Source: Prolixibacteraceae bacterium (lineage in GTDB: Bacteria; Bacteroidota; Bacteroidia; Bacteroidales; Prolixibacteraceae). From it: a DNA stretch of 33,699 nt. Under the pieces are notes generated by a model. It was not told the DNA's origin. It did not search any database and was given only the letters and a program-made list of their open reading frames with translations. Of the stretch, positions 17,993-25,950 are shown piece by piece (the stretch's first letter is position 1; each line of letters opens with the position of its first letter). Made by a program: the position numbers and the translations under genes. The DNA is taken from contig JAFGVJ010000008.1 of NCBI GenBank assembly GCA_016938055.1, positions 1 to 33,699 on the forward strand, in the 5' to 3' direction.

Positions 17993-19504
17993 TTGATGAT
18001 GAAAAAAACAGCTCCACACATTGTGGTCATTTTTGGCGCATCGGGTGATCTTACAAAACGAAAACTGATTCCGGCCCTATACAACCTGCACCAGCAGCAA
18101 TTGTTGGGTCATCCCTTTGCCATTTTGGGAGTAAGCCGTACCGAAATGAACGATGAAGCCTTTCGGGATAAAATGATGGAGTTTTTGCCCTCGAACGAAA
18201 CCAGTGCCGATTTTCAAAGCCATTTGTATTACGAAACCATACAAACTTCTGAGGAGAATGATTACCCGGGGCTGAAACTACGCATCGAAAAATTACAGAA
18301 AGAATTGAAGGCTCCGGGAAATATCATCTTTTACCTGTCAACCCCGCCCAAACTGTACTCGCTGATTCCAAAATTTCTTTCCAAAGTTGGTTTAAACCAG
18401 GAAGATGATGGTTTCAAGAGGCTTATTGTTGAAAAACCTTTTGGGACCGATCTGAAAAGTGCCCGCGACCTTAACCGTGACTTGCTGCAATACTTCAACG
18501 AAAATCAACTTTACCGCATTGACCATTACCTGGGGAAAGAAACAGTACAAAACCTTTTGGTGTTGCGCTTTTCGAATGCACTGTGGGAACCTCTTTGGAA
18601 CCATAAATACATCGATCACGTGCAAATCACCTCATCGGAATCACTTGGAGTTGAGAAAAGAGGCGGTTATTACGACCAATCGGGCGCACTGCGCGACATG
18701 GTGCAGAACCACCTGATGCAACTGGTAGGACTGGTTGCCATGGAACCACCAACCGTCATCAATGCCGATGCCATCAGGAACGAAATGCTGAAGGTATTTC
18801 AGTCCATCAGACCCATCGATACCAACAAACTGGAAGAGAATGTAATTCGCGGTCAATACACTTCATCCAGCATCAAGGGTGAAACCGTACCGGGGTACCG
18901 CGAAGAAGAAGGGGTTGATCCTGAAAGCCGAACCGAGACTTTTGTAGCCATGAAGCTGAACATCGACAACTGGCGCTGGGCAGGAACCCCGTTCTACATC
19001 CGTACAGGCAAAAAACTACCCACAAGGGTTACTGAGATTGTGATTAATTTCAGGTCTGCACCGCATCACCTTTTCGATGCAAGCGACTTTCGCAGTGCTC
19101 AGCCCAATCAGCTGGTCATCCGGATTCAACCCGATGAAGGCATTCTGATGAAAATGGGACTAAAAGTTCCGGGCGCCGGATTCAATGTTCAATCGGTCAA
19201 TATGAATTTTCGGTATGCCGAACTCTCAGAAGCATACCTGCCCACCGCCTATGAACGCTTGTTGCTGGACTGTATTCAAGGCGATGCAACCCTTTACTCC
19301 CGTGGCGACAATGTTGAAAAAGCCTGGGAAATTGTGCAGCCCATCATCGATACCTGGGAGCAAAACCATCATTTCCCCCTGCATGGCTACCCGGCAGGCA
19401 CCTGGGGGCCTTTGGCTGCTGAAGAACTCATCGTTTCGCAGGTAAATGGCTGGCGTTATCCTTGTAAAAATTTGAGCAACGATGGCGAATACTGTGAATT
19501 ATAA
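17993..19504 (+). CDS. zwf: Glucose-6-phosphate 1-dehydrogenase
   Basis: VVIFGASGDLTKRKLIPALYNL ... RIDHYLGKETVQNLLVLRFSN ... GYPAGTWGPLAAEELI. Confidence 0.97.
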   Translation: MMMKKTAPHIVVIFGASGDLTKRKLIPALYNLHQQQLLGHPFAILGVSRTEMNDEAFRDKMMEFLPSNETSADFQSHLYYETIQTSEENDYPGLKLRIEKLQKELKAPGNIIFYLSTPPKLYSLIPKFLSKVGLNQEDDGFKRLIVEKPFGTDLKSARDLNRDLLQYFNENQLYRIDHYLGKETVQNLLVLRFSNALWEPLWNHKYIDHVQITSSESLGVEKRGGYYDQSGALRDMVQNHLMQLVGLVAMEPPTVINADAIRNEMLKVFQSIRPIDTNKLEENVIRGQYTSSSIKGETVPGYREEEGVDPESRTETFVAMKLNIDNWRWAGTPFYIRTGKKLPTRVTEIVINFRSAPHHLFDASDFRSAQPNQLVIRIQPDEGILMKMGLKVPGAGFNVQSVNMNFRYAELSEAYLPTAYERLLLDCIQGDATLYSRGDNVEKAWEIVQPIIDTWEQNHHFPLHGYPAGTWGPLAAEELIVSQVNGWRYPCKNLSNDGEYCEL

Positions 19505-19528
19505 TCAATTATCGAAATAACAGAACAC

Positions 19529-19891
19529 ATGAAACAAAAACGGATCAGCAGCATTTTAGGACTGGACCAAACATCTTATCAAAACAAGGAACAGATTATT
19601 TTGAGGGATTACCTGGCGCTTGAAAGAACTAAATTGGCCAATGAACGTACCCTATTTGCTTACATCCGCACCTCGTTATACCTGATTTTAGCTGGAGTGA
19701 CCCTTATTCAGCTTCGCGAGTTGGGATCCCTGCAATGGATAGGCATTGTTTCGTTGATCATCAGCATCATCATTTTACTCATTGGAGTATTGCGCTATGT
19801 TAAACTCAAGCAACAACTCAAAAACTATTATCAACAGGACCTTGACCTACAAAATAACAGCGATTTAAAAAAGAACGAAACACCAGCATGA
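19529..19891 (+). CDS. DUF202-family small membrane protein
   Basis: ILRDYLALERTKLANERTLFAYIRTSLYLILAGVTLIQL then a second hydrophobic segment; stop overlaps the pgl start (ATGA). Confidence 0.85.
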   Translation: MKQKRISSILGLDQTSYQNKEQIILRDYLALERTKLANERTLFAYIRTSLYLILAGVTLIQLRELGSLQWIGIVSLIISIIILLIGVLRYVKLKQQLKNYYQQDLDLQNNSDLKKNETPA

Positions 19892-20607
19892 TCAAGGTTT
19901 TTAAAAATACCGGCGACATTGCCGAAGCGTTGGCAGGTCTATTGTTCGAAATGAAAAAAAGACCAGGCAATACCCACATGCACATTGCCTTATCGGGCGG
20001 TAACACTCCCAAGGCCATTTTTCGCTACCTGACGGAACATTATGGTGACAAGCTGGCCGACAGGCGTTTCCACTTTTGGTGGGGTGACGATCGTTGTGTT
20101 CCACCCTCCGATGACGAAAGCAATTACAAGTGGGCTTATGAACTTTGGCTGAAACCCATGGGCATAAAGGATGAAAATATCCATCGGGTGATGGGCGAAA
20201 ACGAGGCAGAAAACGAAGCTATCCGTTATACCGATACATTAAAAAAACATGTGAAAACCAAAAATGGATGGCCGGTCATTGATCTAAACATACTTGGACT
20301 GGGCGACGACGGACACACAGCGTCCATCTTTCCACACTGCATGGAATTGTTAAACGATGAACATTGGTGTGCCGTGGCCATTCATCCGGTTTCGGGACAA
20401 AAAAGGATCACTTTTACAGGAGAAGTGCTGAATCATGTACAAAAAACAGTATTCATCGTCACCGGAGCAGGTAAAGCCAAAATGGTAAAAAGCGTGGCGC
20501 TTGATGGATTGCTTCAATATCCGGCATCCCACATCAGGCCTTTGAGCGGAGACCTCTCTTGGTTCATCGATGAAGCTGCTGCACAATTGCTCTACATTCC
20601 TTTTTAA
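19888..20607 (+). CDS. pgl: 6-phosphogluconolactonase (DevB type)
   Basis: HIALSGGNTPKAIFRYLTEHYGDKL ... FWWGDDRCVPPSDDESNYKWAYE ... NILGLGDDGHTASIFPHC. Confidence 0.95.
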   Translation: MIKVFKNTGDIAEALAGLLFEMKKRPGNTHMHIALSGGNTPKAIFRYLTEHYGDKLADRRFHFWWGDDRCVPPSDDESNYKWAYELWLKPMGIKDENIHRVMGENEAENEAIRYTDTLKKHVKTKNGWPVIDLNILGLGDDGHTASIFPHCMELLNDEHWCAVAIHPVSGQKRITFTGEVLNHVQKTVFIVTGAGKAKMVKSVALDGLLQYPASHIRPLSGDLSWFIDEAAAQLLYIPF

Positions 20608-20643
20608 TTTCTTTAAAAATAGAAACATCTTCTAATCTCATCT

Positions 20644-20660
20644 TTACATAACTTATGTAA
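20644..20660. promoter_or_regulatory. 17-bp perfect palindrome in the pgl-tetR intergenic region
   Basis: TTACATAA-c-TTATGTAA; function unknown. Confidence 0.45.
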
Positions 20661-20702
20661 GGAAACTTTCTCATTTTTTTGATAAAAAAACATAGTGAAA
20701 TA

Positions 20703-20733
20703 TTGTTATTTATAAAATGATTTTTTAGTTTTG
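20703..20733 (+). promoter_or_regulatory. Candidate Bacteroidetes-type promoter of the tetR/transporter cassette
   Basis: TTG (20703-20705), 20-nt spacer, TAGTTTTG (20726-20733), matching TAnnTTTG; 36 nt upstream of the tetR ATG. Confidence 0.6.
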
Positions 20734-20750
20734 ACCAACCGTTCAGTCAA
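20731..20750. promoter_or_regulatory. Candidate TetR-family operator
   Basis: TTGACCAACCGTTCAGTCAA: imperfect inverted repeat (7 of 10 symmetric pairs, outer arms TTGAC/GTCAA) overlapping the -7 element and the predicted transcription start, just upstream of tetR. Confidence 0.6.
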
Positions 20751-20769
20751 TAAAAATTTATTATTCTGT

Positions 20770-21351
20770 ATGCCACGAACGTCGGAACAATACAAAGAAA
20801 TCAGAAGCGAAAAAAAACACAAAATTATGGATGCTGCATTGGAATTATTTGCCAGTGAAGGATACCATGTTACTTCAATCAGTAAAATTGCTGATAAAGC
20901 ACATATGTCAAAAGGGCTTCTATACAACTATTTTCAGAGCAAAGAAGAATTACTATTGGAAATTGTCGACGAAGGCTTTCGTGAGCTTATCAACAATTTT
21001 GATCTTAACAACGACAACATATTGACAGATGATGAATTTGATTATTTCATCAATTCTATGTTTGAAATTATAGACACAAAGCGCACTTTTTGGAAGCTCT
21101 ACTTCAGCTTATTGCTTCAGCCTTCAATCGCTAAGATTATTGAATCGAAAGTAATGACTTTATATCAGCCAATGATTGATATTATGGAAAAGTACTTCGC
21201 TAAAAAAAAATACAAAAATCCCCGTATCGAGGCTTTGATGTTTGGCTCAATGCTGGATGGGATTGGACTCAATTACATCATGAATCCTACACTCTACCCG
21301 GTTGAAGAAGTGAAATCATACCTGATTGAAAAATATAAAACAATAAAATAA
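20770..21351 (+). CDS. TetR/AcrR-family transcriptional regulator
   Basis: MPRTSEQYKEIRSEKKHKIMDAALELFASEGYHVTSISKIADKAHMSKGLLYNYFQSKEELLLEIVDEG: canonical TetR HTH. ATG at 20770; the track start (TTG 20731) lies inside the putative operator. Confidence 0.94.
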   Translation: MPRTSEQYKEIRSEKKHKIMDAALELFASEGYHVTSISKIADKAHMSKGLLYNYFQSKEELLLEIVDEGFRELINNFDLNNDNILTDDEFDYFINSMFEIIDTKRTFWKLYFSLLLQPSIAKIIESKVMTLYQPMIDIMEKYFAKKKYKNPRIEALMFGSMLDGIGLNYIMNPTLYPVEEVKSYLIEKYKTIK

Positions 21352-21358
21352 AGCGCTC

Positions 21359-22117
21359 ATGAAATCCCGATTAAACTTAACACTCATTGGTGCAATACTC
21401 ATGTTATTCAGTAACCCGCTTCAGGCACAGGATGCCAAAGAAATTGTTCAAAAAGCTGACACAAAATTCAAGGGCGAAAAATCGAGTTACAGCGAAATGA
21501 CCATGACCATTGTGCGCCCCAAATACAAACGTTCTCTCGAATTTAAAAGCTGGTCAGAAGGAAATGAAAACTCGCTCACACTAATTACTGCACCGGCAAA
21601 AGAACAAGGCCAGACTTTTCTGAAAAGTGGCAACAACATGTGGAGCTGGAACCCAACCATACAACGTTTGATCAAACTGCCCCCGGCCATGATGTCACAG
21701 GGATGGATGGGATCGGATTTCTCGAACGATGATATTTTGAAAGAATCATCGATTGTGGTTGACTACACTCACGCACTTATTGGGAATGAGTTAATTGATG
21801 GGCACGATTGCTACATCATCGATTTAACACCACTTGAAAATTCTGATGTGGTTTGGGGGAAAATCACCTTGTGGATTTCGAAAGATGACTACCTCAACCT
21901 GAAGTCGGAATATTACGATGAAGAGTTTTACCTGGTTAAAACCCATTTGGCATTCAATGTAAAATTGTTCGATGGTCGTACCTTACCATCAACGATGGAA
22001 ATTATTCCTGCCGATGTAGAAGGGAATAAAACCATTGTAAATATCACCGCTATGAAATTCAACATTGAGCTGGAGGAGAACTTTTTCTCTCAGCAAAACA
22101 TGAAAAAAATTCGTTGA
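21359..22117 (+). CDS. LolA-like outer-membrane lipoprotein-sorting periplasmic protein
   Basis: Signal peptide ending LQAQ, then DAKEIVQKADTKFKGEKSSYSEMTMTIVRPKYKRSLEFKSWSEGNENSLTLITAPAKEQGQTFLKSGNNMWSWNPTIQRLIKLPPAMMSQGWMGSDFSNDD: LolA-like/RseB-like pattern. Confidence 0.85.
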   Translation: MKSRLNLTLIGAILMLFSNPLQAQDAKEIVQKADTKFKGEKSSYSEMTMTIVRPKYKRSLEFKSWSEGNENSLTLITAPAKEQGQTFLKSGNNMWSWNPTIQRLIKLPPAMMSQGWMGSDFSNDDILKESSIVVDYTHALIGNELIDGHDCYIIDLTPLENSDVVWGKITLWISKDDYLNLKSEYYDEEFYLVKTHLAFNVKLFDGRTLPSTMEIIPADVEGNKTIVNITAMKFNIELEENFFSQQNMKKIR

Positions 22118-22119
22118 TC

Positions 22120-23538
22120 ATGAAAAAAATAATCATACTAGCCTGGCGAAATTTATGGCGAAACAAACGGCGAACACTTATTACAGCAGCTTCGATTTTC
22201 TTTGCCATCTTTTTTGCCATTCTCATGCGGTCGTTTCAACTGGGCACCTACGGCTATATGATTGAACAGAGCATAGAATCTTACACCGGATACTTACAAC
22301 TGCAGAATCCAGATTATTACGACGACCCAAGCATCGACAACTCTTTCGGCTACAACCAGCAACTGATTGAAAAAATCAGAAGCCATCAAAATGTAAAGTC
22401 GATTGCCCCCCGAATTGAGTCGTTTGCTTTGGCTTCTAATGGAATCCAATCGAAAGGGGTATTGGTTTCGGGGATCGATCCCGATGCTGAAAAAGAAATT
22501 TCGAATCCCATACACCGATTAATCCGCTACCAGTTTACCGAGGCAGCCATCGATAAAATGAAGCAGAATGGGAATCTGCCACCCGATTTGATGGCAAAAA
22601 TTGAAAGCTGTAAAAACAACACCTATTCTTCAGAAGCAAAAATTGAACTTGAGTTGGAACTGGACGATGAATCCACCAACAAATACCTGCCCATCATTAC
22701 ACATTATTCACATTTTAATTCGCAATACCTCACTTCATCCGACAATGGAGTATTGGTCTCCGACCGTTTATCGAGGTATCTAAAAGTTACCATTGGCGAT
22801 ACCATAGTGCTAATGAGCCAGGGATACCATGGGCTGAGTGCTGCCGGTATTTATCCGGTCAGGGGAATCATCAAAATGGCCTCGCCCGACCTCGACAATA
22901 AACTGATTTACATGAGCCTTCCTGAAATCAGTGAATTTTTAGGCCTCGATCAGCAGGTTACCTCTATGGTGATTAACCTGAACAACAACGATGAAATGAT
23001 GCAAACACAAACTGAGTTGCAAACACTGATCAGTAACGATCATCAATACGCCGTGAAGAATTGGGAGGAGCTGATCCCTACCCTTAAACAACAAATTGAA
23101 GGCGACAGCATTGGTGGCCAGTTGTTCATTTTTATCCTGTACGTGATTGTTTTCTTTGGAATTTTCGGAACAGTTTTGATGATGATTGCCGAACGGAAAA
23201 GAGAATTCGGGGTGATGATTGCCATAGGAATGAAACGCAAGAAATTATCGCAGATTGTGAGTTTGGAACTCATTTTCATGGGCATTCTGGGGATTATCTC
23301 AGGGATGATTGCCATTGCACCCATATTGTTATTTGGCCATTACTACCCGATCAGGCTTACAGGCGAGGTGGCCAAAATGTATGAAGATATGGGTTTCGAT
23401 GCCCTTATGCCTATGGCCCTGTTCGATTCCTATTTTTTCAGTCAGGGAGTGATAATTCTAATTATGATTTTGATCGTTTGTATTGTTCCGCTGCGAAGCA
23501 TTAAACGATTAAAAGTGATTGATGCCTTGCACGGTTAA
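22120..23538 (+). CDS. ABC transporter permease, FtsX/LolCE type (permease 1)
   Basis: AWRNLWRNKRRTLITAASIFFAIFFAILMRSF, periplasmic domain, then three C-terminal TM segments with GVMIAIGMKRKKLSQIVSLELIFMGILG. ATG at 22120 is preferred to the TTG at 22114. Confidence 0.9.
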   Translation: MKKIIILAWRNLWRNKRRTLITAASIFFAIFFAILMRSFQLGTYGYMIEQSIESYTGYLQLQNPDYYDDPSIDNSFGYNQQLIEKIRSHQNVKSIAPRIESFALASNGIQSKGVLVSGIDPDAEKEISNPIHRLIRYQFTEAAIDKMKQNGNLPPDLMAKIESCKNNTYSSEAKIELELELDDESTNKYLPIITHYSHFNSQYLTSSDNGVLVSDRLSRYLKVTIGDTIVLMSQGYHGLSAAGIYPVRGIIKMASPDLDNKLIYMSLPEISEFLGLDQQVTSMVINLNNNDEMMQTQTELQTLISNDHQYAVKNWEELIPTLKQQIEGDSIGGQLFIFILYVIVFFGIFGTVLMMIAERKREFGVMIAIGMKRKKLSQIVSLELIFMGILGIISGMIAIAPILLFGHYYPIRLTGEVAKMYEDMGFDALMPMALFDSYFFSQGVIILIMILIVCIVPLRSIKRLKVIDALHG

Positions 23539-23555
23539 TATTAACATTCTCGAAA

Positions 23556-23633
23556 ATGGAAAAAACAGTGATATATAGCATCCGAAGTTTTCAAAACAAT
23601 CACACCGAAACACTTAAAAAAAACCGACAATGA
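23556..23633 (+). CDS. Possible 25-aa ORF upstream of and overlapping permease 2
   Basis: ATG at 23556 encodes MEKTVIYSIRSFQNNHTETLKKNRQ*; its TGA overlaps the permease-2 ATG (ATGA at 23630-23633). Confidence 0.3.
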   Translation: MEKTVIYSIRSFQNNHTETLKKNRQ

Positions 23634-25054
23634 TTTGGTCAATTGCATGGAAAAACGTTTGGCGAAACCGCAAACGCAGCCTGGTGGTAATTGGTGCCGT
23701 GACCCTTGGTACCATTGCAGGTGTATTTACTGCCGGGATGATGAAGGGCTGGGTCAATCAACGGATCGAATCCATTGTTTATACCGAAATTTCGCATGTG
23801 AAAATTCATCAACCTGAATATTTACTGAACAACGAAATCAACTATACCATCCCGAACATCGATCAGATTGACCGTTATGTGGAAAATCAGCCCAACATCA
23901 TAGGCTATTCGAAACGTTTAAAGCTGATGGCCATGGCCCAAACTTCGGGTGGCAATACTGCACTGATGCTTCAAGGAATTCAGCTCAATGAGGAAAAAAA
24001 TGTTTGCAGGGTGCATCAGCAACTGGTCGAAAATGGAGGGACCTTTTTCGATACCAATATGAGTAATCCCATTGTGATTAGTGATAAAACTGCAGAACAG
24101 CTCCGAATTAAAAATTACAAAATTGAACCCGAAACACTTGATAGTCTTAAAATACTTGGTGTTCCCGATAAGATTATCAGAAAGTTGAAAACGATTGAAA
24201 ACGAACGATTTATAACGGAGAAATTATTCAAAAAAGCAATAACCTCGACATTATCAAAAAAAGGGATCAAAAAATACGGGTCGCTAATTGTTGAAACTTC
24301 GAAACATTACCGTTTAAACAGTAAAATTATTCTCACGTTCAACGACATTGATGGCGAACTCATCTATCAAACCTACAAAGTTTGTGGCATTTTCAAAACG
24401 GCCAATACCATGTTCGATCAAATGACCGCTTATGTATTAAGAGATGATTTGTCGGCTATAACAGGTTTTGGCAGAACTGATTTTCATGAAATAGCCATGA
24501 TTGTGAATGAAGAAACCGATCCGGGGCAAATCAGGAATGAAATGAGGGAAAAATTTTCAGGACTGAGTATTATGAGCTGGAAGGATATATCGCCCGAAGC
24601 CGCCATGATGACCTCTTTTATGGACATCTGGTACCTGGTGATCATGGGAATTATTTTACTGGCTCTTGCTTTTGGCATCATCAATACCATGCTAATGGCC
24701 ATTCTCGAAAGGGTAAAAGAGCTGGGAATGCTCATGGCCATTGGAATGAACAAAAAACGTGTGTTCCGAATGATCATGCTAGAAACCATTTTTCTCACCA
24801 TGGTTGGAGCTGTGATTGGAATGGTACTGGGTGGAATTCTCATTGCTGTGACTAAACATACAGGGATCAATTTCTCATCGGTGGGCGAAGGGCTTGAAGC
24901 CATGGGATGGTCGGCGATGGTTTACCCCGATATTGACTTTGATTTTTTCCTTTTAGTTACCGCGATGGTCATCGTTACAGGAATTTTGTCATCGATCACC
25001 CCGGCCCGAAAAGCATTAAAATTGAATCCGGTTGAAGCCATCAGAACAGAATAA
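23630..25054 (+). CDS. ABC transporter permease, FtsX/LolCE type (permease 2)
   Basis: MIWSIAWKNVWRNRKRSLVVIGAVTLGTIAGVF ... NTMLMAILERVKELGMLMAIGMNKKRVFRMIMLETIFLTMVGAVIGMVLG. Confidence 0.9.
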   Translation: MIWSIAWKNVWRNRKRSLVVIGAVTLGTIAGVFTAGMMKGWVNQRIESIVYTEISHVKIHQPEYLLNNEINYTIPNIDQIDRYVENQPNIIGYSKRLKLMAMAQTSGGNTALMLQGIQLNEEKNVCRVHQQLVENGGTFFDTNMSNPIVISDKTAEQLRIKNYKIEPETLDSLKILGVPDKIIRKLKTIENERFITEKLFKKAITSTLSKKGIKKYGSLIVETSKHYRLNSKIILTFNDIDGELIYQTYKVCGIFKTANTMFDQMTAYVLRDDLSAITGFGRTDFHEIAMIVNEETDPGQIRNEMREKFSGLSIMSWKDISPEAAMMTSFMDIWYLVIMGIILLALAFGIINTMLMAILERVKELGMLMAIGMNKKRVFRMIMLETIFLTMVGAVIGMVLGGILIAVTKHTGINFSSVGEGLEAMGWSAMVYPDIDFDFFLLVTAMVIVTGILSSITPARKALKLNPVEAIRTE

Positions 25055-25062
25055 AACATAAG

Positions 25063-25200
25063 CTCAGTGAACACAAAGTAAACTCGGAGATAAAAGAGAA
25101 TAAACAAATTAAAATTAATGTACAGAGCATAGAAAAGCGTCAGACATAAATGATTGATTAACTCAATCTCTCTGTGCTACTCTGCGTCCTCTGTGGTAAA
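25063..25200. repeat. Degenerate inverted repeat (possible short palindromic/MITE-like element) in the intergenic region of the transporter operon
   Basis: Left arm 25063-25090 ctcagtgaacacaaagtaaactcggaga and right arm 25167-25196 tctctctgtgctactctgcgtcctctgtgg are approximate reverse complements around an AT-rich centre. Confidence 0.45.
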
Positions 25201-25211
25201 AAGAAGAAGCC

Positions 25212-25895
25212 ATGAACGTAATTGAAATCAAAAATCTGGAAAAAATATACAATGGAACAGCCATTCAGGTGAAAGCTATAAACGGAGTTGATTTGAACAT
25301 CGAAGAAGGTGAGTTTACCGCCATTGTTGGCCCTTCGGGGTCAGGAAAAACCACCTTGCTCAACATGGTTGGAGGACTCGACTCTCCCACATCGGGTTCA
25401 ATTGTTGTAGACAAGACCGATCTTTCTACCCTGAACCAAAAACAGTTGGTTGATTTCAGACTGCACAACATAGGCTTCGTGTTTCAGGCATATAACCTAA
25501 TTCCGGTGCTTACAGCCAAAGAAAATGTTTCGTTTATTATGGAAATGCAGGGTGCACCCAAAGACCAAATCGCAAAACGTACTCGTGAAATTCTCGAAAG
25601 CGTTGGCCTGGGTAACCGGATGAACAGCCGGCCTAATCAACTTTCAGGAGGTCAACAACAGCGGGTGGCTGTGGCTCGTGCTTTGGCATCGAAACCTAAA
25701 TTCATCATTGCCGATGAACCAACGGCCAACCTCGATTCAAAATCGACCGAAAACCTGCTCGATATTATGGAAGAACTGAACCGTAAAGAGAACATCACTT
25801 TCATTTTTTCAACCCACGACCAAAGGGTAGTTAAAAAAGCACGAAGGGTAATAGTGCTCGAAGACGGTAAAATTGTGAAGGACGAAAAAAAGTAG
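25212..25895 (+). CDS. ABC transporter ATP-binding protein, LolD/MacB type
   Basis: Walker A GPSGSGKTTLLN, signature LSGGQQQRVAVARALA, Walker B FIIADEPTANLDSKS. Confidence 0.96.
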   Translation: MNVIEIKNLEKIYNGTAIQVKAINGVDLNIEEGEFTAIVGPSGSGKTTLLNMVGGLDSPTSGSIVVDKTDLSTLNQKQLVDFRLHNIGFVFQAYNLIPVLTAKENVSFIMEMQGAPKDQIAKRTREILESVGLGNRMNSRPNQLSGGQQQRVAVARALASKPKFIIADEPTANLDSKSTENLLDIMEELNRKENITFIFSTHDQRVVKKARRVIVLEDGKIVKDEKK

Positions 25896-25950
25896 ACGGA
25901 CAAATGTGTGTCAATACCTATGTTGCCGTTTTTACTGAAAAATTATTTTT

